The position numbers and the translations under genes are program-made. A DNA stretch of 64,000 nt from Intestinibaculum porci. GTDB lineage: Bacteria; Bacillota_I; Bacilli_A; Erysipelotrichales; Coprobacillaceae. Positions 44,617 to 53,523 of the stretch are shown here, piece after piece; the first letter of the stretch is position 1; each line of letters starts with the position of its first letter. The stretch is from assembly GCF_003925875.1 (NCBI RefSeq), contig NZ_AP019309.1:1736001-1800000 (forward strand), read 5' to 3'. Under the pieces are notes generated by a model. The model had not been told where the DNA came from and did not search any database. It saw only the letters and a program-made list of their open reading frames with translations.

Positions 44617-45696
44617 ATGTCATCTTATTTACTTAAAAAAATCTATAATCGCTTTGATTATTTCGTCTCCGAGGAAGATATCTACCAGTTACTTTTAAAT
44701 CATGAGTTAAGTGATACCAGAAGAGGAATTCGTTTTATCTTTCCTCTTTATACGATCTTAATCATGTATTTCACTTATTTACGAATCATGGCTATCGGCA
44801 TGACGAGTATTTTAGGTATTATTGAAGCCATTGGTATGATCTTATTACTCGCTCAGCAGATGATCGTTGATCCGAGTATTATGTCTCATAGTAAACGAGT
44901 CTATACCATTGGATATGCCTCCATCAGCTATGTCTTACTATCCATGATTATCATCACCAGCTTATATCATTTGCCCCATCAAAATGGTAATCTGATCTTT
45001 ATCTGTTTATTTTTATCAATGCCCCTTTTCTTAATGGATCAAATATTAAGAATGTGGCTCTTTCAATCATTAATGGGTATGACCTGGTGCGTCTTTGCCC
45101 CAAGCTTTGATATGACCCTTAAGTTCTTTCTTACTTTAGTGACATTATTAGTCTATGGCTTACTCTATAATCGCTCTATTGATCTGTATTTAGAAAAGAT
45201 CTATATCTCTCAGCAGCATGCCATGGATGGCCTTACGAAAGTCATGACCAAAAAATCAGGAAAATATGCGATCGAACAGTTATTAACAGCTAATAAACCA
45301 GGTGCTCTTTTCATTTTTGACCTAGATAACTTCAAACACTTCAATGATACCTTTGGTCATGCCTATGGTGATGTTGTCTTACAGAAAGCCTCCACAGCTT
45401 TACGTTCCTCATTTCGTAAATCCGATATTATTATGCGTTATGGCGGTGATGAGTTTGTCGTCTTTATGGAAAATGGTACCTATTCCTCAGCCACCACAAA
45501 AGTCAAACAAATCCAGGAAGTTCTCAATAAGATTTCTCTTGAACAGCAGCATGAAATCACCTTCTCAATCGGTGTAGCCTTACAAAGTAAAGATATCTCT
45601 TTCCAGGATCTCTTCAATCAGGCTGATCAGGCTCTTTATTACGTCAAGAAATCTACTAAACATAATTATATGTTTTATTCGCCTTCTCTTTCCTAA
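44617..45696 (+). CDS. Membrane-bound diguanylate cyclase (GGDEF)
   Basis: The 359-residue protein has five to six N-terminal membrane helices (about 35-200) and a C-terminal GGDEF domain. The domain has LFIFDLDNFKHFNDTFGH, the intact signature RYGGDEFVVFME and FSIGVALQ. It makes cyclic di-GMP. The ATG at 44617 follows GGGAG. It is divergent from pilD and lies 42 bases before the pilin gene, so its product could locally control PilB. Confidence 0.9.
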   Translation: MSSYLLKKIYNRFDYFVSEEDIYQLLLNHELSDTRRGIRFIFPLYTILIMYFTYLRIMAIGMTSILGIIEAIGMILLLAQQMIVDPSIMSHSKRVYTIGYASISYVLLSMIIITSLYHLPHQNGNLIFICLFLSMPLFLMDQILRMWLFQSLMGMTWCVFAPSFDMTLKFFLTLVTLLVYGLLYNRSIDLYLEKIYISQQHAMDGLTKVMTKKSGKYAIEQLLTANKPGALFIFDLDNFKHFNDTFGHAYGDVVLQKASTALRSSFRKSDIIMRYGGDEFVVFMENGTYSSATTKVKQIQEVLNKISLEQQHEITFSIGVALQSKDISFQDLFNQADQALYYVKKSTKHNYMFYSPSLS

Positions 45697-45738
45697 ATTC
45701 CCTAATTACTATATAATGTCATTAAGGATGTGAGAGTT

Positions 45739-46257
45739 ATGAAAAAAAAAGGCTTTACCCTCATTGAAGTCATTGTCGTGATTGTCATCTTAGCTATCTT
45801 AATGGCTATCGCTGTACCATCTGTAATGTCTTATATGAATAGTGCTAATAAAGCGAAATACTATGCAGCCTCCAGAAGTGTGACACAAAAGGTTAATGTT
45901 GAATTAACTAAATTTTACACTGGCAGCAGTAATGTAAAAAACTATAATGCAGCAATCAAAAAAGCAGTTAATGCTTATAACAAATCTGTTACTGGTAACA
46001 CTTATGTTGTAGGTGTCCAAGTGAACTTTATTAAAAGCACTAATAATAGTACAAAAGATCCATTACCTTTTACAATCGTTGATTTTAAAGAAAATACACA
46101 AGATAATAATTATAATGCTCCAAATCAAGCAATGGCACCTGAGCGTATTCAATATCTTACTCTTTACTTTGCCGATCATGCAAATGACACAATTTCTAAT
46201 TATACATGCTATACACATATCTATCCAAATAAAAAAATTGAATATCATTCCAAATAG
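45739..46257 (+). CDS. pilA: Type IV major pilin-like prepilin
   Basis: The 172-residue protein has the class III leader MKKKG followed by FTLIEVIVVIVILAILMAIA, with Phe at +1 and Glu at +5. A membrane/assembly helix and a Lys/Asn-rich globular head follow. A GTG three codons upstream is possible, but AAGGATG spacing favours the ATG at 45739. It converges with the minor-pilin operon, and a group II intron now occupies the junction right after its stop codon. Confidence 0.93.
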   Translation: MKKKGFTLIEVIVVIVILAILMAIAVPSVMSYMNSANKAKYYAASRSVTQKVNVELTKFYTGSSNVKNYNAAIKKAVNAYNKSVTGNTYVVGVQVNFIKSTNNSTKDPLPFTIVDFKENTQDNNYNAPNQAMAPERIQYLTLYFADHANDTISNYTCYTHIYPNKKIEYHSK

Positions 46258-48216
46258 GATAGAGGGAAATTAATCCCCCTTCCATTGCACCATACGTACG
46301 GATCTCGTATATGGCGCTACATTACATTATACACAATTTATCTAGATAGTAACTAAGGGGATTGACCAAACCTGGGCAGTCTCCTTTATCTTTCTCAAGA
46401 AATTTTGGACTTAAAATAAAATTAACAACATTACCGGTTGCTTTACGGTACCATCCCAGACGCGAATAAGCTACTTTAAAGATATCTTCGAATGAAAAAT
46501 GACAATGCATAATCTTATTCAAATATGTAAGATGTCTAAAGATCGTTTTGGGTCTTTTCCACATTTTTAAAATGATAACCCTGATCTTGTGACGTAACCA
46601 CTTGCCCAGCTCAATAAGAAAGCTTTTCATCATACCAATACGGAAGTAATGAATCCATCCTCTCAGTATTTGATTGACTTTCGTAATTGTATCTGCAAGC
46701 ATGCAGGCTACAGCTCTTTTTCTCAAAAGAACCACTTTAAGCTTGTCATAAAGTCTCTTCTTTCTATCATCAGCAGGTTTACATCTCCATTGTCCTTTAG
46801 AACGCAAGAACGTAAAGCCAAGAAATATACTCTTGTTGGGGCGTACAACTTTGGTTTTTGTTGCATTAACCTTCAAGAATAGCTTTCTTTCTATCCATGA
46901 GTTCATAGACTTCATCACCCGGTTTGCTGACTTTTCACTTTTTACGTATATACATGTGTCATCAGCGTCCTTGAGAAATTTAATCCTCGCTTTTCACCCT
47001 TTATCGAGCTTATCAAGATATATATTACTGCAGATCACGCTTAAGGGTCCGCCCTGAGGCATACCCAGCGGTGTAGGTGATATTATCCCATTCTCCATCA
47101 CTCCGGCTTTGAGAAAAGAACGGATAAGATGAAGAATATTCCTATCATTCATCTTTTCTCTAATAATGGATATGAGCTTGTCCTGATTGACTGTATCAAA
47201 GAACTTCTCAATATCCAAGTCAACGACCCATTCATATCCTGCATTAAGATAACCCAGGACCTCATGAACTGCCGTATGGCAACTTCTACCAGGTCTAAAG
47301 CCATGACTATGCTCGCTGAACAACGGCTCATAAATTTCAGACAACTGCTGAGCGACTGCCTGCTGGATAACCCTATCAACAACCGAAGGGATTCCAAGCG
47401 GTCTCTTTTTGTTGCTGTTTGGCTTTTCAATATAAACCCTCTTAACAGGAAGAGGACAGTATCTTCTTTCTCTGATTTGAGCACAGATCTCTTCTTCATG
47501 TCCAAAGAAATACAGGTCCAATTCTTCGACGGACATGCCATCGATTCCTGCTTTCCCTTTGTTATTCTTAATTTGATGCAATGCTCGCATCAGGTTCTCA
47601 TGATCTAAAATCTTGTCTGTTAGATTCATTGCTGCTTTCTCCTTCTATAGTAAATTATTTAGAAACATCCCAGTTTCAGTATTTGATCATAGACAAGGTA
47701 CGCCCTATCCAGCGGATCACCTAACTTGCGGACTATCTAAATATTGCAAATAGTGAATTAGCACTATGTAACATTAGGTCCTTCGATATCTCTATCTACT
47801 ACGACCTCAGCTGACTTCTAGTGGCAACCTTTTTCGTCCGACGTTCACCCATACTGTTTAAAAGATTCAGGAATTCATCGTCCACTAGATCTCCCTAAAG
47901 AGCATTGAGATTTAGGCATCCTACAAGGATGCTCCCTCTCGTACTCGGGGTAAGGACACACATCACATTTGAATCCTCACTAGCTCTGAATTTACCTTAC
48001 TGATATATACGTCTACCCTTTAGGGCTTTGGCTTGATGTGCAGCCTTACGAGGCAGCTAGGCCTAATTCAGTTTCTGTTCGTAGCCACAAGGATTTTGCT
48101 ACACCGCTTCCTTCATCCATAACATCACTGTCATAAACTTGCGGTTCACTATACTTGGCGGTAGATTCCCGTAGTTGATTTCACAATCAACAAGATGTGC
48201 GCCATGCCCGGCACAC
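46258..48216 (-). mobile_element. Group II intron with broken reverse transcriptase
   Basis: The about 1.96-kb element lies on the minus strand. The 5' end reads GTGTGCC (GUGYG consensus) at 48216. A 590-base non-coding 5' part (domains I-III) is followed by the RT gene in the domain IV position. A domain V-like hairpin (46284-46320, GCGCCATATACGAG ... CGTACGTATGGTGC) and a domain VI-like stem complete it. The 3' end abuts the pilin stop codon. The 5' end is 7 bases from a strong terminator hairpin, the insertion preference known for bacterial class C introns. Exact 3' boundary is uncertain by a few bases. Confidence 0.85.
46322..47629 (-). pseudogene. ltrA: Group II intron reverse transcriptase/maturase, inactivated
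   Basis: The reading frame of 436 codons carries RT blocks (GIDGMSVEEL, KRPLGIPSVVDRVIQQA, GFRPGRSCH, VVDLDIEKFFDTV, GMPQGGPLS). It then meets a TGA at 46994-46996. It continues in the same frame, with the catalytic YADD box changed to DADD (KFLKDADDTCIYVKS), then the maturase X domain (GWIHYFRIGM). Loss of the Tyr and the stop together show that the protein is non-functional; movement or splicing would need a maturase in trans. Confidence 0.9.
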
Positions 48217-48222
48217 TGTAAA

Positions 48223-48249
48223 AAGAACTGAGTTTAGAACTCAGTTCTT
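48223..48249 (-). terminator. Terminator of the minor-pilin operon (intron insertion site)
   Basis: A 12-bp stem (AAGAACTGAGTT/AACTCAGTTCTT) with a TAG loop is followed by TTTACA and the intron 5' end. Before the insertion it would have been shared by the convergent pilin and minor-pilin genes. Confidence 0.9.
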
Positions 48250-48252
48250 TTC

Positions 48253-49625
48253 TTATGCATATGAAGCTGTTGCTGAATAAGAGGAATTAATTCCACTTGA
48301 ATCAGAACTGCCATCTATGGCAATACGGTTCACCCAAATTGTTACCGTTTGTGCTGATTTATCAACTTTCATAAATAAAGAGAGTCTAAAACGATTATTG
48401 AGATCCATAATTGGTGATCCAAATAACAAGCTATTATAATCATAGTTTATACCACGCCAAGACTTTACTTTTTTTTCAGGTTTTCCATATATTGGATTAC
48501 CTACTTTAGTTAAATCAAAACCAATACCATTTGCGAATGTTTCATAGAAAAATCCATCATTCTTCTTAAAGCCTTGTGTGTAGCCTGATGCAGTACCTAT
48601 CTTAGGATAATTTTTATAATAGTTTTGTGTTTCATATTGTTGACCATAATCGTAATAACCATTTTGAGGATTTCTATCATTATTTTGCGTATAATAATTT
48701 GTATTAGCTTCTACTGGCCAGCCACCTTCTCTAAAGTGAAGGATCTCTAGACCATTTCCATAGATCGCAGAGCGATAGCTTCCTGATAAGCAATTATCAA
48801 TAGCTGAGGTCCCTTTTTCTTTAATAATACCAGCAGCATATTTTGCTAATTTATTAAGAACCACGTTATCTTGCTTTTGACGAATAGAATCAGGTGTCAT
48901 TTTAATCAAATCGATATCATCTGTATATTCTGGAACATCATAACTAAACATATACGTTGCGTATAATGTTACATTCCTAACTTGTCCTGTCGCTACAGCA
49001 TTTTTAAAATCCATAAAATTTTTTCTTGTAATTAACCCCTGCCAATTATTGCTGACACTTGCAATCTCCGGATTTCCATTAGTATACCTACGACCTGTCG
49101 ATGGAGCTCTATATGTCTTTAAGCTAGTAGACCAGCCAATAAATGCCCAATCCCCCATTCATCACTCATTTTTTGTAATGCACTATAATTGGTACCTGGT
49201 AAATCATCAAACTTTTGAATACCATAATCTTTCAATTCAGATAATTTTTCTACATTAATATTACTTTTATTATCTGAATAATTCAAAGTATAATCAAAAA
49301 CCATACCTAGTTTAACATCAATACTCTGATAAGTAAGCTTGTTTTTCGAGCTTTTATCGGTATAACTAGATACTCGAACACGAACAGAATTTTTCTTATT
49401 ATCTGAGTCTGTACTAACTAATTTATATTCTGTCTTATATTGAATATCGTTACTATCAGACTGAATCGTATCAAAAGCTGCATCGCTTTCCTTTTTATAA
49501 ACATTAGCATCATTAAAATATCTTAATGTTTGTGCTAAAGATGTCGCAAGAATTCCTGTAATCATTGTCACTAATGCCAATGCTACAATAACTTCTACTA
49601 ATGTAAAACCATTTTGATTTTTCAT
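48253..49625 (-). pseudogene. Large prepilin with a one-base frameshift in a G-tract
   Basis: The first frame (from 49625) gives MKNQNGFTLVEVIVALALV, a canonical prepilin leader and helix, and about 165 residues. It ends out of frame at MSDEWGIGHLL. A second frame takes over with MGDWAFIGWSTSLK and runs to 48253. Five G (minus strand, 49152-49156) would need to be six to restore EWGDWAFIGW, giving about 458 residues. The rest is clean, so the break is recent, phase-variable or a sequencing error. GGAGATG precedes the ATG. Confidence 0.85.
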
Positions 49626-49637
49626 CGTGATCATCTC

Positions 49638-50105
49638 CTATTTATATGTCCCTATTTCCCAGTTATTGTTATTTTGTTGGCAGGTGAGAGTAACAGTAGA
49701 GCTCTCACCACCTACTTTAACAGTGACTTTAAAAACCATTTTATCTTCACTTTCACGAGTAATCGTTCCCGAAGAAGACTGAATTCTTGAAATCTTTTCA
49801 CCTGTATCATTACCATTTGCATCAACCTTATGGATCTCAATATTTTTAAGATTCATCGTTTCTCCAACATTAGGGACCCAATAAGGATTACTTGACTTAT
49901 CACCGTAAGAAACAAGATAATTGCCTAGAACTGTACATTCACCTTTCGCATACAAATAAGCTTGTCTTTCACTATACTCATTGATCGTATTGCGATAATA
50001 AGCGCCCGCTAACATATAAAAGCCGCCAGTTAATACCATGACAATTAAGAGAACAATGACAGCAGTCGTAATCGTCGAACCTTTATTATTATTTAAATGT
50101 TTCAT
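49638..50105 (-). CDS. Minor pilin-like protein, PilX/GspK-type N terminus
   Basis: The 155-residue protein has a short basic leader ending in KG, then STITTAVIVLLIVMVLTGGF, a pilin-type hydrophobic helix without Glu at +5. Lack of Glu5 is a hallmark of GspK/PilX tip minor pilins. The head includes YAKGECTVLGNYLVSYGDK, with two cysteines in all. It is the middle gene of three in the minor-pilin operon, 11 bases after the large prepilin. Confidence 0.8.
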   Translation of the reverse strand: MKHLNNNKGSTITTAVIVLLIVMVLTGGFYMLAGAYYRNTINEYSERQAYLYAKGECTVLGNYLVSYGDKSSNPYWVPNVGETMNLKNIEIHKVDANGNDTGEKISRIQSSSGTITRESEDKMVFKVTVKVGGESSTVTLTCQQNNNNWEIGTYK

Positions 50106-50116
50106 GACCTGTCCTC

Positions 50117-52153
50117 CTATCCATTGTTCAATTCATTAACACTTTTACGTGTCCAATATGTATTCATCATTGCATCATTATCAATAGTAAATTCCTTATT
50201 ACGATTTATTTCATTACTCCAAACGCTATATTTTTGAGAATTAGTCTTGTTTAATGTAAAAATCATGGCCTTCTTTATATATTTTTTGGTAGTTTCATTA
50301 TTAAACATTTCATAATAATAATCGTCAGGGATTACCTGATTATTACGATTAGCATGAATTTTGTATTTATCCATTAATTCGAATTTATATGCTAGATATT
50401 CATAAGAGGTCTCAGTCCCCAGCGCTGAAACATTAGCTGAATAAGTAGCCGTTTTCTCAGTCCAACCCCAAATAATGCTGTAATGATAATAGTCAATATT
50501 CATTTTTTCAGATATTTTCCCGTTTGATAAGAATTGGATATAATTTTTTTCATTACCATCTGTATTTAGTCGAGAAGTTCCGATTCTTATTGAATCACCT
50601 GCTTCATAGCTGCTATTTGGCATATATTCGTTCTCTAACAGCTTCCACCCCGACATGAAGCTGCCACCTGGAACAAGATCATCTTTATTTGTTGTTGCAT
50701 CAGGCTCATAAATCTTCTTATACAAGCGATAGTAACAATCCTTATTTCCTCCATTTTCACCTGAATTTGCAACTTTTACTTGAATTAAATTACCAACATT
50801 AAAGTTATCCGTATTAAATGTGTTTTTATTATAAACATTCAGATTAGTTTCAGAATCTTTTGTTACTGTCGCGTTTTCATCATAAATAGGAACACCATCA
50901 TACTTGTGGGAATAAATCTTATAATTTGGCAATGAAGTACGTGCATTATCATTAATCGGTGATGATTTTGGTGCCTGTAAATTGAAAAGATTACTTAATT
51001 GTCCATTTCCTAGATTTGCAAAAGTCGTATCAAATCCAGGTGTTGATAAGTCGATTTCGTTTTCTTTTCCTAAACAAATCCATCGTGGGTTATCGCGTTG
51101 TATACCATTCCCCTGATAGTTTGTTGCATTGTCACGTGTCGGTCTATTATAACTTGTTTTATCCCAATTGGCTTTATAATAATAACCCTCAAACAAAACA
51201 ACATCCCCCTTAAGATACGTGTTTTCATCCAGATAATTTTTATCTATACGTTGCCACGTTGATGATCTATTTTCTGGAGGATTATAGGAATTAATATCAT
51301 CATTAGTAATTTTAATCCACCAATAACCCTGATAATAAGTAAAATCTCCAAGGCGATAAGTGTTGTTCGAAGGAATCTTAAATAATTCATCATCATTATT
51401 ACTTGTTCCAGTTACATAGTAACCGCGGTTAAGATAGCTTGACATAAATGCTAATTTATCTGCTATTGTTCCAGTATATGAACCTTTTTGATTATTATTG
51501 TTATCACCACTTGATGAAGAGCTTCCCGCTCCTTTGTAGTAAAGTTTCATCGTACTAGAAAGGATTGAGGTTGAATCTTTCCCAATACCTAAGCTTCTAA
51601 TATCACCATTATATGGAGAGGTTTCTCCATCTTTCAAACTTTTTACATTAGAAAACTTAACGGTATCCCCTTTGGTATATTTCTCATCACTATTAGAGAA
51701 TACATAGCTGAATTTAGCACGAAATTCAGATTCCTCTGAACTTTCTGCATTACTACGATAAGCTGTGACGCTCATTTTAAGTACGTTTGCTTTTTCATTT
51801 GTATCATCTAATGATTTCTTATTATAGTAATTTACATTAAGAACCGGCTTTCCACTTTCATTATTCTTATCGCCACGATATAACATATTATGATCTACAT
51901 AGAGCCATTTCCAGTCATCACCTGATGGCTTTTTAGAAGAAATAACAACAGTGCCAGCATTAAGAACCTGTGATCTAACGTAACTTTCTATATTATCTAG
52001 TGAATCTTTTTTTAACTTTGTTGTACTCAAGTTACCAAACAAATCAAATGATGTTAAAATCATTGACAATGTAACTGCAATTACAATAGAAGCAATGGCT
52101 GTGGAAACAATAATCTCTATTAAAGTAAATCCCTTTTCGTTCCTTTCTAACAT
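50117..52153 (-). CDS. Very large prepilin with carbohydrate-binding-like modules
   Basis: The 678-residue protein starts MLERNEKGFTLIEIIVSTAI, a clear prepilin leader (G/F cleavage, Glu5). The head is about four times the usual size. Two or three repeated units (about 245-300, 302-365, and a weaker one near 515) have the pattern TYLKGDVVLFEGYYYKANWD ... PRWICLG, very like CBM5/12 chitin-binding modules with their conserved aromatic residues. A Ser/Asn-rich linker precedes them. It probably sits at the pilus tip as an adhesin. It leads the operon behind a TGGTATGAT extended -10. Confidence 0.85.
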   Translation of the reverse strand: MLERNEKGFTLIEIIVSTAIASIVIAVTLSMILTSFDLFGNLSTTKLKKDSLDNIESYVRSQVLNAGTVVISSKKPSGDDWKWLYVDHNMLYRGDKNNESGKPVLNVNYYNKKSLDDTNEKANVLKMSVTAYRSNAESSEESEFRAKFSYVFSNSDEKYTKGDTVKFSNVKSLKDGETSPYNGDIRSLGIGKDSTSILSSTMKLYYKGAGSSSSSGDNNNNQKGSYTGTIADKLAFMSSYLNRGYYVTGTSNNDDELFKIPSNNTYRLGDFTYYQGYWWIKITNDDINSYNPPENRSSTWQRIDKNYLDENTYLKGDVVLFEGYYYKANWDKTSYNRPTRDNATNYQGNGIQRDNPRWICLGKENEIDLSTPGFDTTFANLGNGQLSNLFNLQAPKSSPINDNARTSLPNYKIYSHKYDGVPIYDENATVTKDSETNLNVYNKNTFNTDNFNVGNLIQVKVANSGENGGNKDCYYRLYKKIYEPDATTNKDDLVPGGSFMSGWKLLENEYMPNSSYEAGDSIRIGTSRLNTDGNEKNYIQFLSNGKISEKMNIDYYHYSIIWGWTEKTATYSANVSALGTETSYEYLAYKFELMDKYKIHANRNNQVIPDDYYYEMFNNETTKKYIKKAMIFTLNKTNSQKYSVWSNEINRNKEFTIDNDAMMNTYWTRKSVNELNNG

Positions 52154-52188
52154 GATTAATACCCCCTAAGATATTTTAATCCACTCAA

Positions 52189-52197
52189 ATCATACCA
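52189..52197 (-). promoter_or_regulatory. Extended -10 promoter of the minor-pilin operon
   Basis: TGGTATGAT on the minus strand forms an extended -10 element about 35 bases upstream of the large prepilin gene, followed by a GGGGG ribosome binding site. No good -35 is seen. Confidence 0.5.
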
Positions 52198-52246
52198 CAA
52201 AAAATAGAATTAACCATCCTATAACGAAAGAAATAAATAGAAATAA

Positions 52247-52269
52247 TGAAAAAGATCTCAAATATGAGA
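52247..52269 (-). terminator. Terminator after the Cache-GGDEF gene
   Basis: The stem TCTCA/TGAGA with a TATT loop is followed on the minus strand by TCTTTTTC. It shares the 12-mer TCTCAAATATGA with the pilD terminator. Confidence 0.7.
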
Positions 52270-52271
52270 CC

Positions 52272-53495
52272 TTATAAGGCAGATATGCGATCCTTCCCCT
52301 GGCTTTTCGATTGATAGAGAGCCTGATCCGCTCGATTAATAATATCTTTAGTATGCTGATCGGTTTCTTTGATCATGGTCAAACCAATAGAGACAGTTAC
52401 TTCCTGCTCTATAGCTATCGTATGGACACTTTTTTTCATTTTTAAGGCAATGTCTTTTGCATGATCAGCATCAACATGTTCAATGATACAAACAAATTCA
52501 TCACCGCCATAACGGAAGAGCACATCTGAGAAGCGGATCACTGATTTAATTTTCTCAACAACCTGAATAAGTACTTCGTCCCCTGCTTTATGCCCTAAGT
52601 GATCATTCACTAGTTTAAAGTCATCAATATCAATCATGAAGACTGCACACTGCGATATATGTCTTGATAGTAACGAACTCAAATATTTCTCTCCATAGTT
52701 TCTGGTATAGGCTTTGGTGAGATAATCATAATCGATTTGGGTTTGTAATCGTTCTTCTTTTTTCGCAAAGTATTGTCTTTGCTTTTTACGATCAAAATGA
52801 TAGGAAAAAGCAAAGAATAGAGTAATTAATAATTCAATAAATGCAATCCCCGTAAAGGCATACTTATCAGATGTCTTACGAATTCTTTCGACATAAGTAT
52901 GAATATCATTAAGGGAAACACCCATACAAATAATCCAGTTATAATCCTTATATAAATAAGCATAAGTTAATTTAGGTGTTGCCTGCGGATGATGATTATC
53001 TTTGAAATAATAGGAATAAAAGAAAGATGTATGCTTCTTAACACCTGACAATTCCATTTGGTAAGGTTTTTGTCCTTTTACATCTTTAGTATTAGTGGAA
53101 AGCCATTGCCCTTCCGTTTTGGGTAATTCCGGATGAATCAGTCTTTTCGCATAGCGATTGCCGCCATTAAAATTATGGATTTCATTAATCCAAATATAAG
53201 ATCCAAAGTTAAACTTAGCATGATGTATATAATCTCTTAAGGCTTTTTTCTGGATCTTCTGAATTTGTTTCTTAGTATAATTCGGATGTACTTTTCGAAT
53301 GTCACGATCGCGAATACGTATCGCTGTTACAAAATTATTCACTGTATATTTAAGAGTATTCTTTTTTAGTGTAACAACGTTTTCCTTGGTCTCCCGCGCA
53401 TACTCTTTTGTTACGAAGAAATAAAGGGCAGCGGTCAAAGAGAATGTGACAATAACCGTGATCAATGCTTTTATGAAATAACGAAAACGATTCAT
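52272..53495 (-). CDS. Cache-domain diguanylate cyclase (GGDEF)
   Basis: The 407-residue protein has an N-terminal membrane helix (about 8-28) and an extracellular single-Cache-like domain with GSYIWINEIHNFNGG and YLYKDYNWIICMGVSL. A second helix is near 205-225, and the GGDEF domain has the intact signature RYGGDEFVCIIEH. An outside ligand should control its cyclic di-GMP output. It lies between the minor-pilin operon and two more cyclases on the same strand. Confidence 0.92.
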   Translation of the reverse strand: MNRFRYFIKALITVIVTFSLTAALYFFVTKEYARETKENVVTLKKNTLKYTVNNFVTAIRIRDRDIRKVHPNYTKKQIQKIQKKALRDYIHHAKFNFGSYIWINEIHNFNGGNRYAKRLIHPELPKTEGQWLSTNTKDVKGQKPYQMELSGVKKHTSFFYSYYFKDNHHPQATPKLTYAYLYKDYNWIICMGVSLNDIHTYVERIRKTSDKYAFTGIAFIELLITLFFAFSYHFDRKKQRQYFAKKEERLQTQIDYDYLTKAYTRNYGEKYLSSLLSRHISQCAVFMIDIDDFKLVNDHLGHKAGDEVLIQVVEKIKSVIRFSDVLFRYGGDEFVCIIEHVDADHAKDIALKMKKSVHTIAIEQEVTVSIGLTMIKETDQHTKDIINRADQALYQSKSQGKDRISAL

Positions 53496-53523
53496 ATCAT
53501 TCCCTCCTCAATCAAGTTATATA

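Noticed and set aside
46258-46320. Domain V-like hairpin as a separate small RNA
   Set aside because: Its place at the 3' end of a reverse-transcriptase-bearing element explains it as group II intron structure.
46994-46996. TGA in the intron reverse transcriptase read as tryptophan
   Set aside because: Several genes use TGA as a stop in ATGA overlaps, no other gene in the window needs TGA as a sense codon, and the catalytic YADD box is mutated anyway.
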